From NCBI RefSeq assembly GCF_900141845.1, contig NZ_FQZB01000019.1, positions 1-64,000 of the forward strand: a stretch of DNA of 64,000 bases. The letters run 5' to 3'. This document shows positions 35,217 to 46,526 of this stretch, piece by piece. The notes below the pieces were generated by a model. The model had not been told where the DNA came from. It did not search any database and saw only the letters and a list, made by a program, of their open reading frames with translations. This DNA comes from Clostridium cavendishii DSM 21758 (GTDB lineage Bacteria > Bacillota > Clostridia > Clostridiales > Clostridiaceae). The position numbers and the translations under genes were made by a program. Position 1 is the first letter of the stretch. Every line of letters starts with the position of its first letter.

Positions 35217-36248
35217 TTATTTAGTTGTTTTATCTAAAACATCGCCTTGACTTGCGTCATTTCCTTCTTGCTTTGGCTGACTTGGATCTGCTTTCTTAGT
35301 ATCCAATTTAGCTGGTTCTATTTCTTCTGCAGCCTTACCAAATATACCTTTTACCCAATTTGCAAATGAGTCAAATTTCATCGATATCTTGTGAAGTAAA
35401 TTATTATTTTCCTTTAATATAACTCCAGCCTTTTCAAGACTTTTTTGCATATTTTCGTTTAACTTATCTAATGAAGATTTTATATCATTATAATTTAAAT
35501 TCAATTTATTTACATCTTCTAATAATTTAGTTAATTGCTTTTCTTGATCAGCTGTAAGCTTAACTTCATAGTTATCTGATGTTTTATCTATAACTTTTTT
35601 TATTGCTTGTTCATCTTTTGGTTTATCCTTTATAACTTGTGTTTTAGCGTCACTTACCATAGAAGCTGCTTTATCTGGACCTATACTATCCCCTATATTC
35701 TTAGTTACACTTATTTCTTTTCTAGCTACTTCCTTATTTTCAAGAGGTAATTCCTTTCCTGTTGATTTTTCAAAACCTTTTAATACACCAGCTAAAGCTG
35801 CTGTTCCTGTTACTTCATAAGGTGCATCTGCTATAACTTTAGCATCTGTTATACCTGAAGTTATAATTGCATTTGCAAGCATACTTTTTGTAACTTCTGT
35901 AAGGTTATGAGTTGATACATTTACACCTTCACCCTTTCCTAACACTTTAATATAACAGCTTGAAATTGAAACACTGTTTTTTGGTATAGGCTTACTTGTA
36001 TCCATTCCTAATTGTTCTCTTATATCTTGATTTGTTATGTCAATTTGCTTAACATCCCCAGCCTCTATTTGTTTATATGTTACTCCAAACCTATTTAACA
36101 TCTCTGTTTTTTGCTCTTTCTTTAAATCAGCTCCTAAGCTAACAACTACTGTATCCTTTGAATCAGCGAAAGCTACAGTACTTGAAAGTGTTCCTGCTAT
36201 TAATAGCGCTGATAATGCACTTGATAAAAACTTAAATTTTATTTTCAT
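35217..36248 (-). CDS. Secreted DUF1002-domain protein
   Basis: 343 residues. Signal peptide about 1-28 (ending VAFA), then the DUF1002 domain (about 30-265) with VVVSLGADLKKEQKTEML, CYIKVLGKGEGVNVST and the TGTAALAGVLKGFEKSTG helix. The remainder is a Lys/Glu-rich helical tail (about 265-343) with NEKM-type heptads and a low-complexity end. The family includes Bacillus YpuA, an exported protein linked by some to cell-wall homeostasis; function is not established. Nothing in context adds to this. Monocistronic. Confidence 0.85.
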   Translation of the reverse strand: MKIKFKFLSSALSALLIAGTLSSTVAFADSKDTVVVSLGADLKKEQKTEMLNRFGVTYKQIEAGDVKQIDITNQDIREQLGMDTSKPIPKNSVSISSCYIKVLGKGEGVNVSTHNLTEVTKSMLANAIITSGITDAKVIADAPYEVTGTAALAGVLKGFEKSTGKELPLENKEVARKEISVTKNIGDSIGPDKAASMVSDAKTQVIKDKPKDEQAIKKVIDKTSDNYEVKLTADQEKQLTKLLEDVNKLNLNYNDIKSSLDKLNENMQKSLEKAGVILKENNNLLHKISMKFDSFANWVKGIFGKAAEEIEPAKLDTKKADPSQPKQEGNDASQGDVLDKTTK

Positions 36249-36436
36249 TTTACTTAATCTCTCCCTACATTTAGTACTTTATATTAATAATATACAATAA
36301 AATTTATTTTATTATTACACCCCCTAATGTTTACTTATCATTATTTTACTATATTAATAAAATTATTAGTAGTAAAATTATGGATAGTATCTCAAGAGGA
36401 ACTTCTGTTTATTGTATTAAAATAAATATTCTTAAT

Positions 36437-36477
36437 AAGCTTAACTAATTTGAATTATAAATTAATTAGTTAAGCTT
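36437..36477 (-). terminator. Terminator of the Cache histidine-kinase gene
   Basis: AAGCTTAACTAATT (36437-36450) pairs perfectly with AATTAGTTAAGCTT (36464-36477). It lies 35 bases past the stop of the minus-strand kinase gene. Confidence 0.8.
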
Positions 36478-36511
36478 AGCTTTATATTATTAAAAACTAA
36501 AATTTCATTAT

Positions 36512-38449
36512 TCACTTATATATATCAGAAAACTCTATTTGTATTTTCTCAACATTAGTATGATGCACAAGCTTTTCCTTGTCTTTAAATTCATCTTCTT
36601 TTATTTCAATATTTACTGGTAAATATATTTTAAAGTTTGTTCCCTCTTTATATTTACTTTCAACCCTAATCTCTCCCTTATGCATTTCAACTAAAGATTT
36701 AACCATAGAAAGTCCTATTCCGCTACCTTCATGACTTCTGCTTAATAATGGATCTACCTGTTTGAATCTTTCAAATATATTACTTAACTCCGATTCTGGA
36801 ATCCCCCTTCCATTATCCTTAACTTCTATTACTATATAAGTTATTCTATCATATATATTTACTTCTATAACCCCATTTACATCAGTAAATTTGATAGCGT
36901 TAGATATAAGATTTAAGAGAATTCTCTCCATCTTTTCTTCATCTATTGCCATTATTTTTTCTTCTATCTCTGTATCAAATATAATTTCTCTGTTCATATT
37001 TTCTACATATTTAGCTGTTGACAAAGTTATCTCTTCCACCACAGCTACTATGTTATCATTTTTCAAATTTAATTCCATAAATCCTGAATCTATTTTTGTA
37101 ATATCAATTAAATTATTTACAAGTCGTAAAAGTCTGTAACAATTTTGTTTTATAGTATCTATATAGTTATTAAGCTTTTCTTTATTTGCAATTGTATCTG
37201 TATTTTCAGCATACAAAGAAAATAGTTGCGCAGTTGAAAATATAATATTAAGCGGTGTCTTAAGTTCATGAGACATATTTGCCATAAATTCGTTTTTAAG
37301 CTTATCGTATTTAACTGTCTCTTCTAATAATCTATTATTTACAGTAATCATATTATTAAAACTTTTTGATAATATACCAATTTCATCCTTACTGTCTATG
37401 TCTGAACGTATAGACAAATCCCCTTTACTAGCTATTTCCATATAATCTTTAAGCTTTTTAAGTGGATTTGATAAGTTATTAGCTATTATTATAGCCAATG
37501 CTGTTGAAATAACTATAATTATTAGGCCAACTATTAATATTGATATCATTATAGTTTTAGAAGTATAATTTAAATCATCGTGAGTAGCTGTAGCTACTAT
37601 ATACCAATTCCATGGTTCAAAATATCTATAACTTGCAAATTTTTTCATACCATTAAATTCATATTCTATAGTACCAGACTTATTTTTTAGCATCTGCTTG
37701 CAATAATCAAATTCACCTAAGCTCTCACCTTTTTTAGTAGGATGCGTTTTAAGTACACCATCTCTATCAATTATATAAAGATAACCTGACTTACCAAATT
37801 TAATAGCATTAATGCTTTTTTCTAAATAATCATTAAGAATTTTATTTCCGAGCCCAATTGCTCCAACTACTTTCTTATTATTATTAAACAAAGGCTTTAC
37901 CCTTGTAATATACGTTTCTCCTCCAAAAGTTATAACCCCTTCATATTCTTCGCCTTTTATTATTTTTTGATAAATTTCAGAATCACTTGTTATACATGTA
38001 CCTACTGCACTTCCATTTTTATTTTCTAACATCGTAGCCACTCTTATAAGTTTATTTTCGTCTAATAAATGTATTGTAACTAGCGCTCCACTATTTTTTT
38101 TTAAATCACTCACCAAATCACCATTTAATGACAATCTTGTTTTTCCTGCATATAAACTTGGATAATATCCATCTCCAATCTTAAGAAACTCATCTTCATG
38201 TATAGATACTTCTCCTAAATTCTTTATCTCATCTGATGCATAATTTGTATCACTAAACGCCTTTTCCATAAGCAAATCATTTCTTACACTAAGGGTCGTA
38301 TTCATAAGTTCTGTTATTCTATAGCTATTTTCTGTTACTTCATTAAAAAGTGCTTTTTTAGACTTATCAGCAATTAAAAGCCCTAAAACTCCTACTGTAA
38401 ATATAATTAATACTAAATAACTAATTATAAGTTTAAACTTAATACTCAT
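36512..38449 (-). CDS. Orphan Cache-domain sensor histidine kinase
   Basis: 645 residues. TM1 is about 7-27, followed by an extracytoplasmic double Cache-type sensor (about 30-295; SGYLYIIDRDGVLKTHPTKKG and the WNWYIVAT end are typical) and TM2 (about 300-323). Then come HAMP (about 324-376), HisKA with His394 (FMANMSHELKTPL) and HATPase (NLISNAIKF, DNGRGIP, GSGIGLSMVKSLV). A short acidic tail follows. Cache sensors bind small ligands such as amino or carboxylic acids outside the cell. No response regulator is adjacent, so the partner is elsewhere; orphan kinases of this build often feed sporulation (Spo0A) in clostridia, but that is inference. Confidence 0.92.
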   Translation of the reverse strand: MSIKFKLIISYLVLIIFTVGVLGLLIADKSKKALFNEVTENSYRITELMNTTLSVRNDLLMEKAFSDTNYASDEIKNLGEVSIHEDEFLKIGDGYYPSLYAGKTRLSLNGDLVSDLKKNSGALVTIHLLDENKLIRVATMLENKNGSAVGTCITSDSEIYQKIIKGEEYEGVITFGGETYITRVKPLFNNNKKVVGAIGLGNKILNDYLEKSINAIKFGKSGYLYIIDRDGVLKTHPTKKGESLGEFDYCKQMLKNKSGTIEYEFNGMKKFASYRYFEPWNWYIVATATHDDLNYTSKTIMISILIVGLIIIVISTALAIIIANNLSNPLKKLKDYMEIASKGDLSIRSDIDSKDEIGILSKSFNNMITVNNRLLEETVKYDKLKNEFMANMSHELKTPLNIIFSTAQLFSLYAENTDTIANKEKLNNYIDTIKQNCYRLLRLVNNLIDITKIDSGFMELNLKNDNIVAVVEEITLSTAKYVENMNREIIFDTEIEEKIMAIDEEKMERILLNLISNAIKFTDVNGVIEVNIYDRITYIVIEVKDNGRGIPESELSNIFERFKQVDPLLSRSHEGSGIGLSMVKSLVEMHKGEIRVESKYKEGTNFKIYLPVNIEIKEDEFKDKEKLVHHTNVEKIQIEFSDIYK

Positions 38450-38548
38450 TATATTTTGTATCCCTTCTTCCTAAGTAAAATATATATTATATTTCTTAAT
38501 TTCTACTTTTAGATTTATTTGCCTTATTTATAATATCATAATATATAC

Positions 38549-38582
38549 AAAAAGTCACAAACATTATTATTTGTGACTTTTT
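38549..38582 (-). terminator. Stand-alone intrinsic terminator upstream of the kinase gene
   Basis: AAAAAGTCACAAA (38549-38561) pairs with TTTGTGACTTTTT (38570-38582), with T-runs on both strands. No gene of either strand ends here: it sits 100 bp before the kinase start in a divergent spacer. A short transcript or attenuator is implied. Confidence 0.7.
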
Positions 38583-38584
38583 TT

Positions 38585-38671
38585 CTAATATTTTATCAAG
38601 TTCTTTAAATCTTTGCCTTACATATTATAAGAATATACTTCACCATTTAATATAATATATACACTTTTCAT
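38585..38671 (-). pseudogene. Tiny interrupted reading frame before the stand-alone terminator
   Basis: From ATG at 38669-38671 the minus strand reads MKSVYIILNGEVYSYNM, a TAA, then GKDLKNLIKY and TAG at 38585-38587, all in one frame. It ends two bases before the terminator stem. No ribosome site precedes it. It may be the relic of a small gene or a leader peptide. Confidence 0.3.
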
Positions 38672-38763
38672 TTTTACATATTTAAAAATACAAATTAAAT
38701 CACACAATAATAGTTAACTTCCTATAATAAAAGTATAATAAATATTAGGGGAGTGAATTCTTT

Positions 38764-39075
38764 ATGTCAACTGTAATTAATGTTTCTCCACAAGAGGCTC
38801 ATGGCTTAATCTTTCAAAAGCAAGTCGTTGTTTTAGATGTAAGAGATAATTTTGAATTTAATTCTGGACATATTCCACGTGCTATAAATATTCCAGTTTC
38901 AAAACTTGATTCAATTATTGATAATAAAATCCCAAATAAAAATACGCCTATATTAGTTCACTGCTTTGCCGGCTCTAGAAGCCCTATAGCCGTAAATATA
39001 CTTTTAAATCATGGTTATCAAAATATATACCATCTTACTGGTGGTATTAATAGTTGGCAGTATGGAATTGTTTAG
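38764..39075 (+). CDS. Single-domain rhodanese
   Basis: 103 residues: VVVLDVRDNFEFNSGHIPRAINIP is the CH2A motif, and the active-site loop is HCFAGSRSP with the persulfide Cys. The fold ends with YHLTGGINSW. It moves sulfane sulfur, probably in the cytosol since there is no signal. GGGGAG precedes ATG, at longer spacing than usual. The ThiI encoded at 41336 lacks a rhodanese domain, so a sulfur-relay link is conceivable but not shown. A weak AAAAAG/CTTTTT hairpin follows the stop. Confidence 0.92.
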   Translation: MSTVINVSPQEAHGLIFQKQVVVLDVRDNFEFNSGHIPRAINIPVSKLDSIIDNKIPNKNTPILVHCFAGSRSPIAVNILLNHGYQNIYHLTGGINSWQYGIV

Positions 39076-39171
39076 AAAAAGATTGTATAACTTTTTCTTA
39101 TATTTTTCATAATCTCTAAAAAATTAAAAATCATATTTTCCCATTTAAATCATTAAAGGAATTTATAAAAT

Positions 39172-39202
39172 TTATCATTATAATTCTTATTTATAATGAT
39201 AA
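39172..39202. repeat. Perfect 12-bp inverted repeat in the spacer
   Basis: TTATCATTATAA (39172-39183) and TTATAATGATAA (39191-39202) are exact inverse complements with a seven-base loop. It could be a terminator for the rhodanese gene or an operator for gtrA; it resembles but does not match a Fur-box arrangement. The rest of 39076-39360 shows nothing. Confidence 0.5.
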
Positions 39203-39360
39203 GCAATTTTATACTTTCCTTATACATAAAAAGTTAGAATTAAAATTCACAAATAATTTCAAAATTTTTATTTTCCCAAATATACATAATTATAGTAATT
39301 AAACTGCTAAAATCATTATATAATGTATAGTATAAAAATAATTATCAAAAAGGATTTTTT

Positions 39361-39777
39361 ATGAACCATATAGTAGATACTATAATCGAATTTCTTACAT
39401 ACTCATTAATTGGAATAAGTAATGTTCTTATAGATATATTCATTTTCAACCTACTTTGGACAATAAGCGGAAGAACTCAAGGTAATATAAATTATTTATT
39501 TAAACTTATATCTTTTTCTGTTTATTCTACAACTGGATATTTATTAAATAGACACTTCACCTTTAAAAGTGATTGTGAAAATCGGGCATATTTAAAGTAT
39601 CTATGCATACTAGCGCTTCTATCCTTTTTAGACGGTACTCTTATATCTAAATTAACTTTACTAAATCCCTTTTCTATAAAGCATGTTTACTGGAGAAACA
39701 TAACTATATTACTGGCTTCTGCTTCAACTGGTTTACTTGGCTTTTTTATAAATAAATTTTTTATATTTGAAAAATAA
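39361..39777 (+). CDS. GtrA-family membrane protein
   Basis: 138 residues with four spans. The conserved GtrA pattern is present: YSLIGISNVLIDIFIFNLLW, then GYLLNRHFTFKS, and a FFINKFFIFEK end. GtrA proteins are thought to flip polyprenyl-linked sugars or serve related cell-surface polysaccharide steps. It precedes the isochorismatase-like gene by 14 bp, probably on one transcript. A glycosyltransferase partner is not nearby. Confidence 0.9.
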   Translation: MNHIVDTIIEFLTYSLIGISNVLIDIFIFNLLWTISGRTQGNINYLFKLISFSVYSTTGYLLNRHFTFKSDCENRAYLKYLCILALLSFLDGTLISKLTLLNPFSIKHVYWRNITILLASASTGLLGFFINKFFIFEK

Positions 39778-39791
39778 TTTGGAGGTATTTT

Positions 39792-40448
39792 ATGTTAACC
39801 TTTTTATCTTTATTATTAATATTAATAGTTGTGGCTATAGGCTCATTAATACTAAAAATAATTAGTATATCCTTACCAACTAATGGCGAAAAAATCCCTA
39901 AATATTCAAATGAAAAAAAAGCTTTAATTATAATAGATGTACAAGAAGATTTTACTGGAACTACTGCAACAACTCCTTTCCCTTATAAAAATTCAATTGA
40001 ACTTATAAATAATATAAATTCTCTTATAAACAAAGCTGAAAAGAAAAATATACCTGTAATTTATATAAAACATGAACTTGAAACAACATCCTTTAACAAG
40101 ACTTTACTTAAAGGAAAAGTTCTTAAAGGTAATATTGGTACAAGCTTTGATTCTAGATTAAAAATAATTAGTAATAATATTTTTACTAAAAATATTGGTG
40201 ACTCTTTTTCTAATCCTGAACTTGATAAGTTCTTAAGATTTAATGAAATATCTAAACTATATGTATGTGGACTTGATGCTAGTGGTTGTGTTCGTTTAAG
40301 CTCACTAGGCGCAAGAAACAGGGATTATAAAGTAATTGCTATTAAGGATGCAATAGTTACTTTAAAAGAAGATAATATAGATGAAATTTTTAATAACTAT
40401 TCCTCTAAAGGTATTGACGTGATTGAGATGAATAATTTAATATTTTAA
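39792..40448 (+). CDS. Isochorismatase-family hydrolase with N-terminal membrane anchor
   Basis: 218 residues: an N-terminal span (about 3-25) followed by a cysteine-hydrolase domain. The catalytic triad of the family is recognisable: Asp in LIIIDVQEDF, Lys in LKGKVLKGNIGTSFD, and Cys in YVCGLDASGCVRLS. The N-terminal membrane segment is unusual in this normally soluble family. GGAGG is upstream of ATG. Enzymes here act on amides or isochorismate; the substrate is not evident. Pairing with GtrA suggests a membrane-surface pathway, which is inference. Confidence 0.85.
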   Translation: MLTFLSLLLILIVVAIGSLILKIISISLPTNGEKIPKYSNEKKALIIIDVQEDFTGTTATTPFPYKNSIELINNINSLINKAEKKNIPVIYIKHELETTSFNKTLLKGKVLKGNIGTSFDSRLKIISNNIFTKNIGDSFSNPELDKFLRFNEISKLYVCGLDASGCVRLSSLGARNRDYKVIAIKDAIVTLKEDNIDEIFNNYSSKGIDVIEMNNLIF

Positions 40449-40490
40449 ATATTACTGCATAAATCTAAATTTTTCATAGGCAAAAACAAG

Positions 40491-40537
40491 AAATAACAAA
40501 TAAGAACTTTTTCTCTAAAAGCTCTTATTTGTTATTT
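40491..40537. terminator. Bidirectional terminator
   Basis: AAATAACAAATAAGA (40491-40505) pairs with TCTTATTTGTTATTT (40523-40537), extended inside by CTTTT/AAAAG. It separates the isochorismatase-like gene from the convergent 40544 gene. Confidence 0.85.
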
Positions 40538-40543
40538 AAAATC

Positions 40544-41020
40544 TTATTTTGCTTTTCTTTTAGCATACTCATAAGCTGCAAAAAGTATTATAAATATAAC
40601 CAAAAATGGTGCTTTACCTATTACTATTTTTGAACCTAAAACTGCAACTCCATATAAAATAAGCAGAATTACTGTGCCTATTAAAATCATAATTAACTGT
40701 TGCTTTTTCACATCTAATTTATCAATGTACTTTGTTACTAAATAAATTATAATAAAAAATGTTATTGACGCAAATATTGGCGCTAATGTAAAATCATAAG
40801 GAAGCCAAACACTTTTTATTTTTCCACTACCATTCAAAATCTCTCTGTTTGCATAATCTAAACTGAACATTATTAAAATTGCTTGTGCTATGTATTTAAT
40901 ATACTCATATTTTGACCAATTTCTAAAATCTTCCTTTGAATTTGTAGTCTTATTAAGAGTCCCTCTATTTTTAACTTCGCTCACTTTTCTTTTAGGTTTA
41001 TTGTTCTTCTTTTTTCCCAT
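40544..41020 (-). CDS. Hypothetical membrane protein with a basic N-terminus
   Basis: 158 residues. A highly basic, probably disordered start (MGKKKNNKPKRKVSEVKNRG) is followed by three or four spans (about 43-60, 78-100, 108-130, 135-155). I do not recognise the family. No ribosome-site oddities: GGAGAAAGC precedes ATG. It stands alone between terminators. Roles such as a small membrane regulator or scaffold are possible but nothing shows it. Confidence 0.65.
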   Translation of the reverse strand: MGKKKNNKPKRKVSEVKNRGTLNKTTNSKEDFRNWSKYEYIKYIAQAILIMFSLDYANREILNGSGKIKSVWLPYDFTLAPIFASITFFIIIYLVTKYIDKLDVKKQQLIMILIGTVILLILYGVAVLGSKIVIGKAPFLVIFIILFAAYEYAKRKAK

Positions 41021-41217
41021 AGCTTTCTCCTATTTCTATAATATATTTTTAAGTTTGTCCTTATTTATAACAGTTAAACCTAAGATTATCATATTTAGTA
41101 AAATATATTGACTAAACTTAAATTTTTCTTGTTACTTAATAGTATACAATCATCCATTTGAGTATACAATATAATTCTTAAGTGTATTCAAGCTCTTATT
41201 CTAAAAACGTTATAAGA

Positions 41218-41237
41218 GAAGCCACAAATGTGACTTC
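41218..41237 (-). terminator. Putative terminator of the nifS-thiI operon
   Basis: GAAGCCACA (41218-41226) pairs with TGTGACTTC (41229-41237); the one mismatch becomes a G-U pair on the minus strand, where the stem is followed by TCTTATAACGTTTTT. It lies about 100 bases past the thiI stop. Confidence 0.5.
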
Positions 41238-41335
41238 CCTCTCCCTTTAGCAAATCATATAAATTATTAAATTTATGATTTATCTATATTATACCTTATT
41301 CTCTAATAAATAAACTATTCCAAATATTTATATTT

Positions 41336-42487
41336 TTAAAATATAAATATTTCTAAGTTATTAATAGCTTCATTAACCAATCCTTCACAATCTAAATTTT
41401 CCTCTGATTTTAATATTTCTTCTAATCTTGGTTTAGTTTTAGGATGTTTAGGTACAAATATTGTACAGCAATCTTCATATGGAAGTATTGAAGTCTCATA
41501 AGTATCTATTTCTCTTGATATGTCCATAATTTCTGTCTTATCCATAGCAATAAGTGGTCTAAATACTGGTCTATCTGCTACGTCTGTACTTACTATAAGA
41601 CCTTCCATCGTTTGAGATGCTACCTGCCCTATACTTTCTCCTGTAGTTATTGATTGTATTCCCTTTTGTTCTGAAAGCTTACAAGCTACTCTCATCATAA
41701 ATCTTCTCATTATTATTGTAAGTTCATCTTCTCTACACTTTTCCATGATATCCATTTGTATCTCAGTAAATGGAACTACATACAAGTTAACTTTTTCTGT
41801 ATAATTAGATAATATCTTTGCTAAGTCTTTCACTTTATCCTTTGCCATTTCTGATGTATATGGATGACTATGATAATATACACAGTGTAGTTCAACACCT
41901 CTTCTAGCCATTAAATAACCGGCAACTGGAGAATCTATACCACCAGATAACATAAGCATTGTACTTCCATTCATACCATAAGGAAGCCCTCCAACACCTT
42001 TTATTTTGTCCTTATCTGTCCAAACATATGCGCTCTCTCTTATTTCTACAATAACGTTAATATCTGGTTTATGAACATCTACCTCTATTTTATCTAAATG
42101 CTGAAGCACATATGCTCCAACCTCTCTCGAAACTTCCATTGAATTTTTAGAAAATTTTTTATTTGCTCTATTTGTAGTTATTCTAAAAGTCTTTGCGTCA
42201 CTTTCTTTAACTTTTCTAAGAGCCTCTTCTTTTATTTTATCTAAATCTCTATCTATTTCCGTAACTACCGAAACCTCACATACTCCGAATACTCTACGTA
42301 TTCTTTCACAAGCTCCTTCTAAATCTTCAGTCTTTATAAACCACCTATTTTGGTCTGTTATAAATTTATATTCTATCCCTTTTAATTTTTTAGATATATT
42401 TGTTCTTAATTTTTGCTCAAATTTATTTCTATTTAAGCCCTTTAAAAATATTTCTGGTGCATATTTTACTAATATTAATCTTTTCAT
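41336..42487 (-). CDS. thiI: tRNA 4-thiouridine synthetase ThiI
   Basis: 383 residues: N-terminal ferredoxin-like region, THUMP domain (about 60-165) and a PP-loop adenylation domain with LMLSGGIDSPVAGYLMARRG. ESIGQVASQTMEGL is a conserved ThiI string. It thiolates U8 of tRNA and in many bacteria supplies thiazole sulfur for thiamine. It is the short form without the C-terminal rhodanese domain of the E. coli protein, so it depends on a separate sulfur donor. Its start overlaps the cysteine desulfurase stop by four bases (ATGA), giving the classical NifS/ThiI pair. Confidence 0.96.
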   Translation of the reverse strand: MKRLILVKYAPEIFLKGLNRNKFEQKLRTNISKKLKGIEYKFITDQNRWFIKTEDLEGACERIRRVFGVCEVSVVTEIDRDLDKIKEEALRKVKESDAKTFRITTNRANKKFSKNSMEVSREVGAYVLQHLDKIEVDVHKPDINVIVEIRESAYVWTDKDKIKGVGGLPYGMNGSTMLMLSGGIDSPVAGYLMARRGVELHCVYYHSHPYTSEMAKDKVKDLAKILSNYTEKVNLYVVPFTEIQMDIMEKCREDELTIIMRRFMMRVACKLSEQKGIQSITTGESIGQVASQTMEGLIVSTDVADRPVFRPLIAMDKTEIMDISREIDTYETSILPYEDCCTIFVPKHPKTKPRLEEILKSEENLDCEGLVNEAINNLEIFIF

Positions 42488-43629
42488 TTCTTCAATCTCC
42501 TTAAAAACTTTAATGAATTTTGTAACTCATTAATTACATAATCAACCTCTTCTAATGTATTAAAACTAGAAAAACTAAATCTAATAGCTCCTTCTATCTC
42601 CTTTTCCTTAAGTCCTATCGCATTTAAAACATGACTTCCCTTGTTAGAAAATATTTTTGATGAGCAAGCAGAACCAGTTGATACAAATATTCCATTTTCC
42701 TCTAATAGATGAAGCAAAACCTCTGATCTAACACCTAAAAATGATACATTTAATATAAATGAACTATGTTTATCATCTAGAGGTGAATTTATTTTTATAT
42801 CCTCTATATTATTAAGCTTTTCTATAAAATATCTTTTAAGCTCTACTACTTTACCGTAATTTTCTTTTATCCTAGAATTAATAAGTTCACTAGCCCTAAT
42901 CATACCTAAAATAGCCGGCAAATTCTCTGTTCCTGATCTTAAACCAGACTCTTGCCCTCCTCCAATTATAAGCGGATTAAAGCTTAATCCTTTTCTAACA
43001 TAACAAACTCCTATCCCTTTAGGTCCATGTATCTTATGGGCTGAGACAGTAAAAAAATCTATATTACATTTTTTCACATCTATCTTAAACTTACCATAAC
43101 TTTGTACCCCATCTACATGAAATTTTGCTCTATTACTTTTTATTTTTATAAGCTTTCCTATTTTCTCTAAATCTTGTATTGAACCTATTTCATTATTTAC
43201 ATGCATTATAGATATTAACACTGTGTCTTTTACTATAAGTTCTTCAAGCTCTTCTATATCTATAATTCCATCTTTATCTACATCTAAGTAACTAACCCTA
43301 ATCCCCTGCTTTTCAAGCTCTCTATATGTATTAAGTACACTTGGATGTTCAAACCTTGTAGTAATAATATGATTTCCTGGCTTTACACTACCTCTTATTA
43401 TCATATTATTACTTTCACTTCCTCCAGATGTAAAAAATATTTCATCTTTAGTAGCGTTAATTGTAGAAGCAAAAAGTTCCCTACTCTGCAAAAGCTTCTT
43501 ATGGCACTTTAGCCCTAATGTATGCAATGATGATGGATTAGCATAATATTCATTCATTGAATTTGCTACTACCTCTATCACTTCAGCTAAAGGTTTTGTG
43601 GTAGCACTATTATCAAAGTAAATTTCCAT
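42484..43629 (-). CDS. Cysteine desulfurase (NifS/IscS family, ThiI partner)
   Basis: About 381 residues starting MEIYFDNSATT. PLP-binding elements are visible: SGGSESNNMII, HVDGVQSYGK, and the Schiff-base lysine in VSAHKIHGPKG. The catalytic cysteine is in STGSACSSKIF. It removes sulfur from cysteine as an enzyme-bound persulfide. I place the start at the second Met (43629) because AAGGTG lies six bases upstream; an ATG at 43647 would use no ribosome site. Translationally coupled with thiI, so it is most likely the dedicated donor for tRNA thiolation rather than general Fe-S assembly. Confidence 0.93.
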   Translation of the reverse strand: MEIYFDNSATTKPLAEVIEVVANSMNEYYANPSSLHTLGLKCHKKLLQSRELFASTINATKDEIFFTSGGSESNNMIIRGSVKPGNHIITTRFEHPSVLNTYRELEKQGIRVSYLDVDKDGIIDIEELEELIVKDTVLISIMHVNNEIGSIQDLEKIGKLIKIKSNRAKFHVDGVQSYGKFKIDVKKCNIDFFTVSAHKIHGPKGIGVCYVRKGLSFNPLIIGGGQESGLRSGTENLPAILGMIRASELINSRIKENYGKVVELKRYFIEKLNNIEDIKINSPLDDKHSSFILNVSFLGVRSEVLLHLLEENGIFVSTGSACSSKIFSNKGSHVLNAIGLKEKEIEGAIRFSFSSFNTLEEVDYVINELQNSLKFLRRLKK

Positions 43630-43938
43630 TCTTATCACCTTCTTCATATACTTTTTATTACACCTATTACCTTATTTATAATATTTTAAAGTATTGATAT
43701 AAATATAACTAATTTTATGGTTTCCTATACATTTTAAAATATATTACTAAATTTTAATTTCTTTATTTTATATAAATTATTTTAACTCTTTAAATTCTAC
43801 ACAAAATAAGTCCACTTTTCAATAAAAATATATTGTTCTTTGAAAATAGTTCTCATCAGCCAATAAATTCTCTAACTTGTTTAAACTTGTTTTTCAATTC
43901 ATTATTGTGTAAAATTTTAACAGAAGGAGGTGTTTATT

Positions 43939-46443
<2,505 letters not shown>

Positions 46444-46449
46444 ACAAGT

Positions 46450-46505
46450 GGAGGCATAGAATTTTCTTACGTACTTGATAAAATTTAAGTCGTTGAAAAT
46501 TCTAG
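46450..46505. terminator. Terminator between convergent genes
   Basis: GAGGCATAGAATTTTC and GAAAATTCTAGCCTC pair with a one-base bulge across a loop of about 25 bases. It separates the DUF2339-like gene and the diguanylate cyclase gene. Confidence 0.65.
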
Positions 46506-46526
46506 CCTCAACTTATAATTTTCTAT

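Noticed and set aside
41142..41171. Direct repeat AGTATACAAT twice, 20 bp apart
   Set aside because: Short and AT-rich, with no gene or symmetry linked to it; likely chance.
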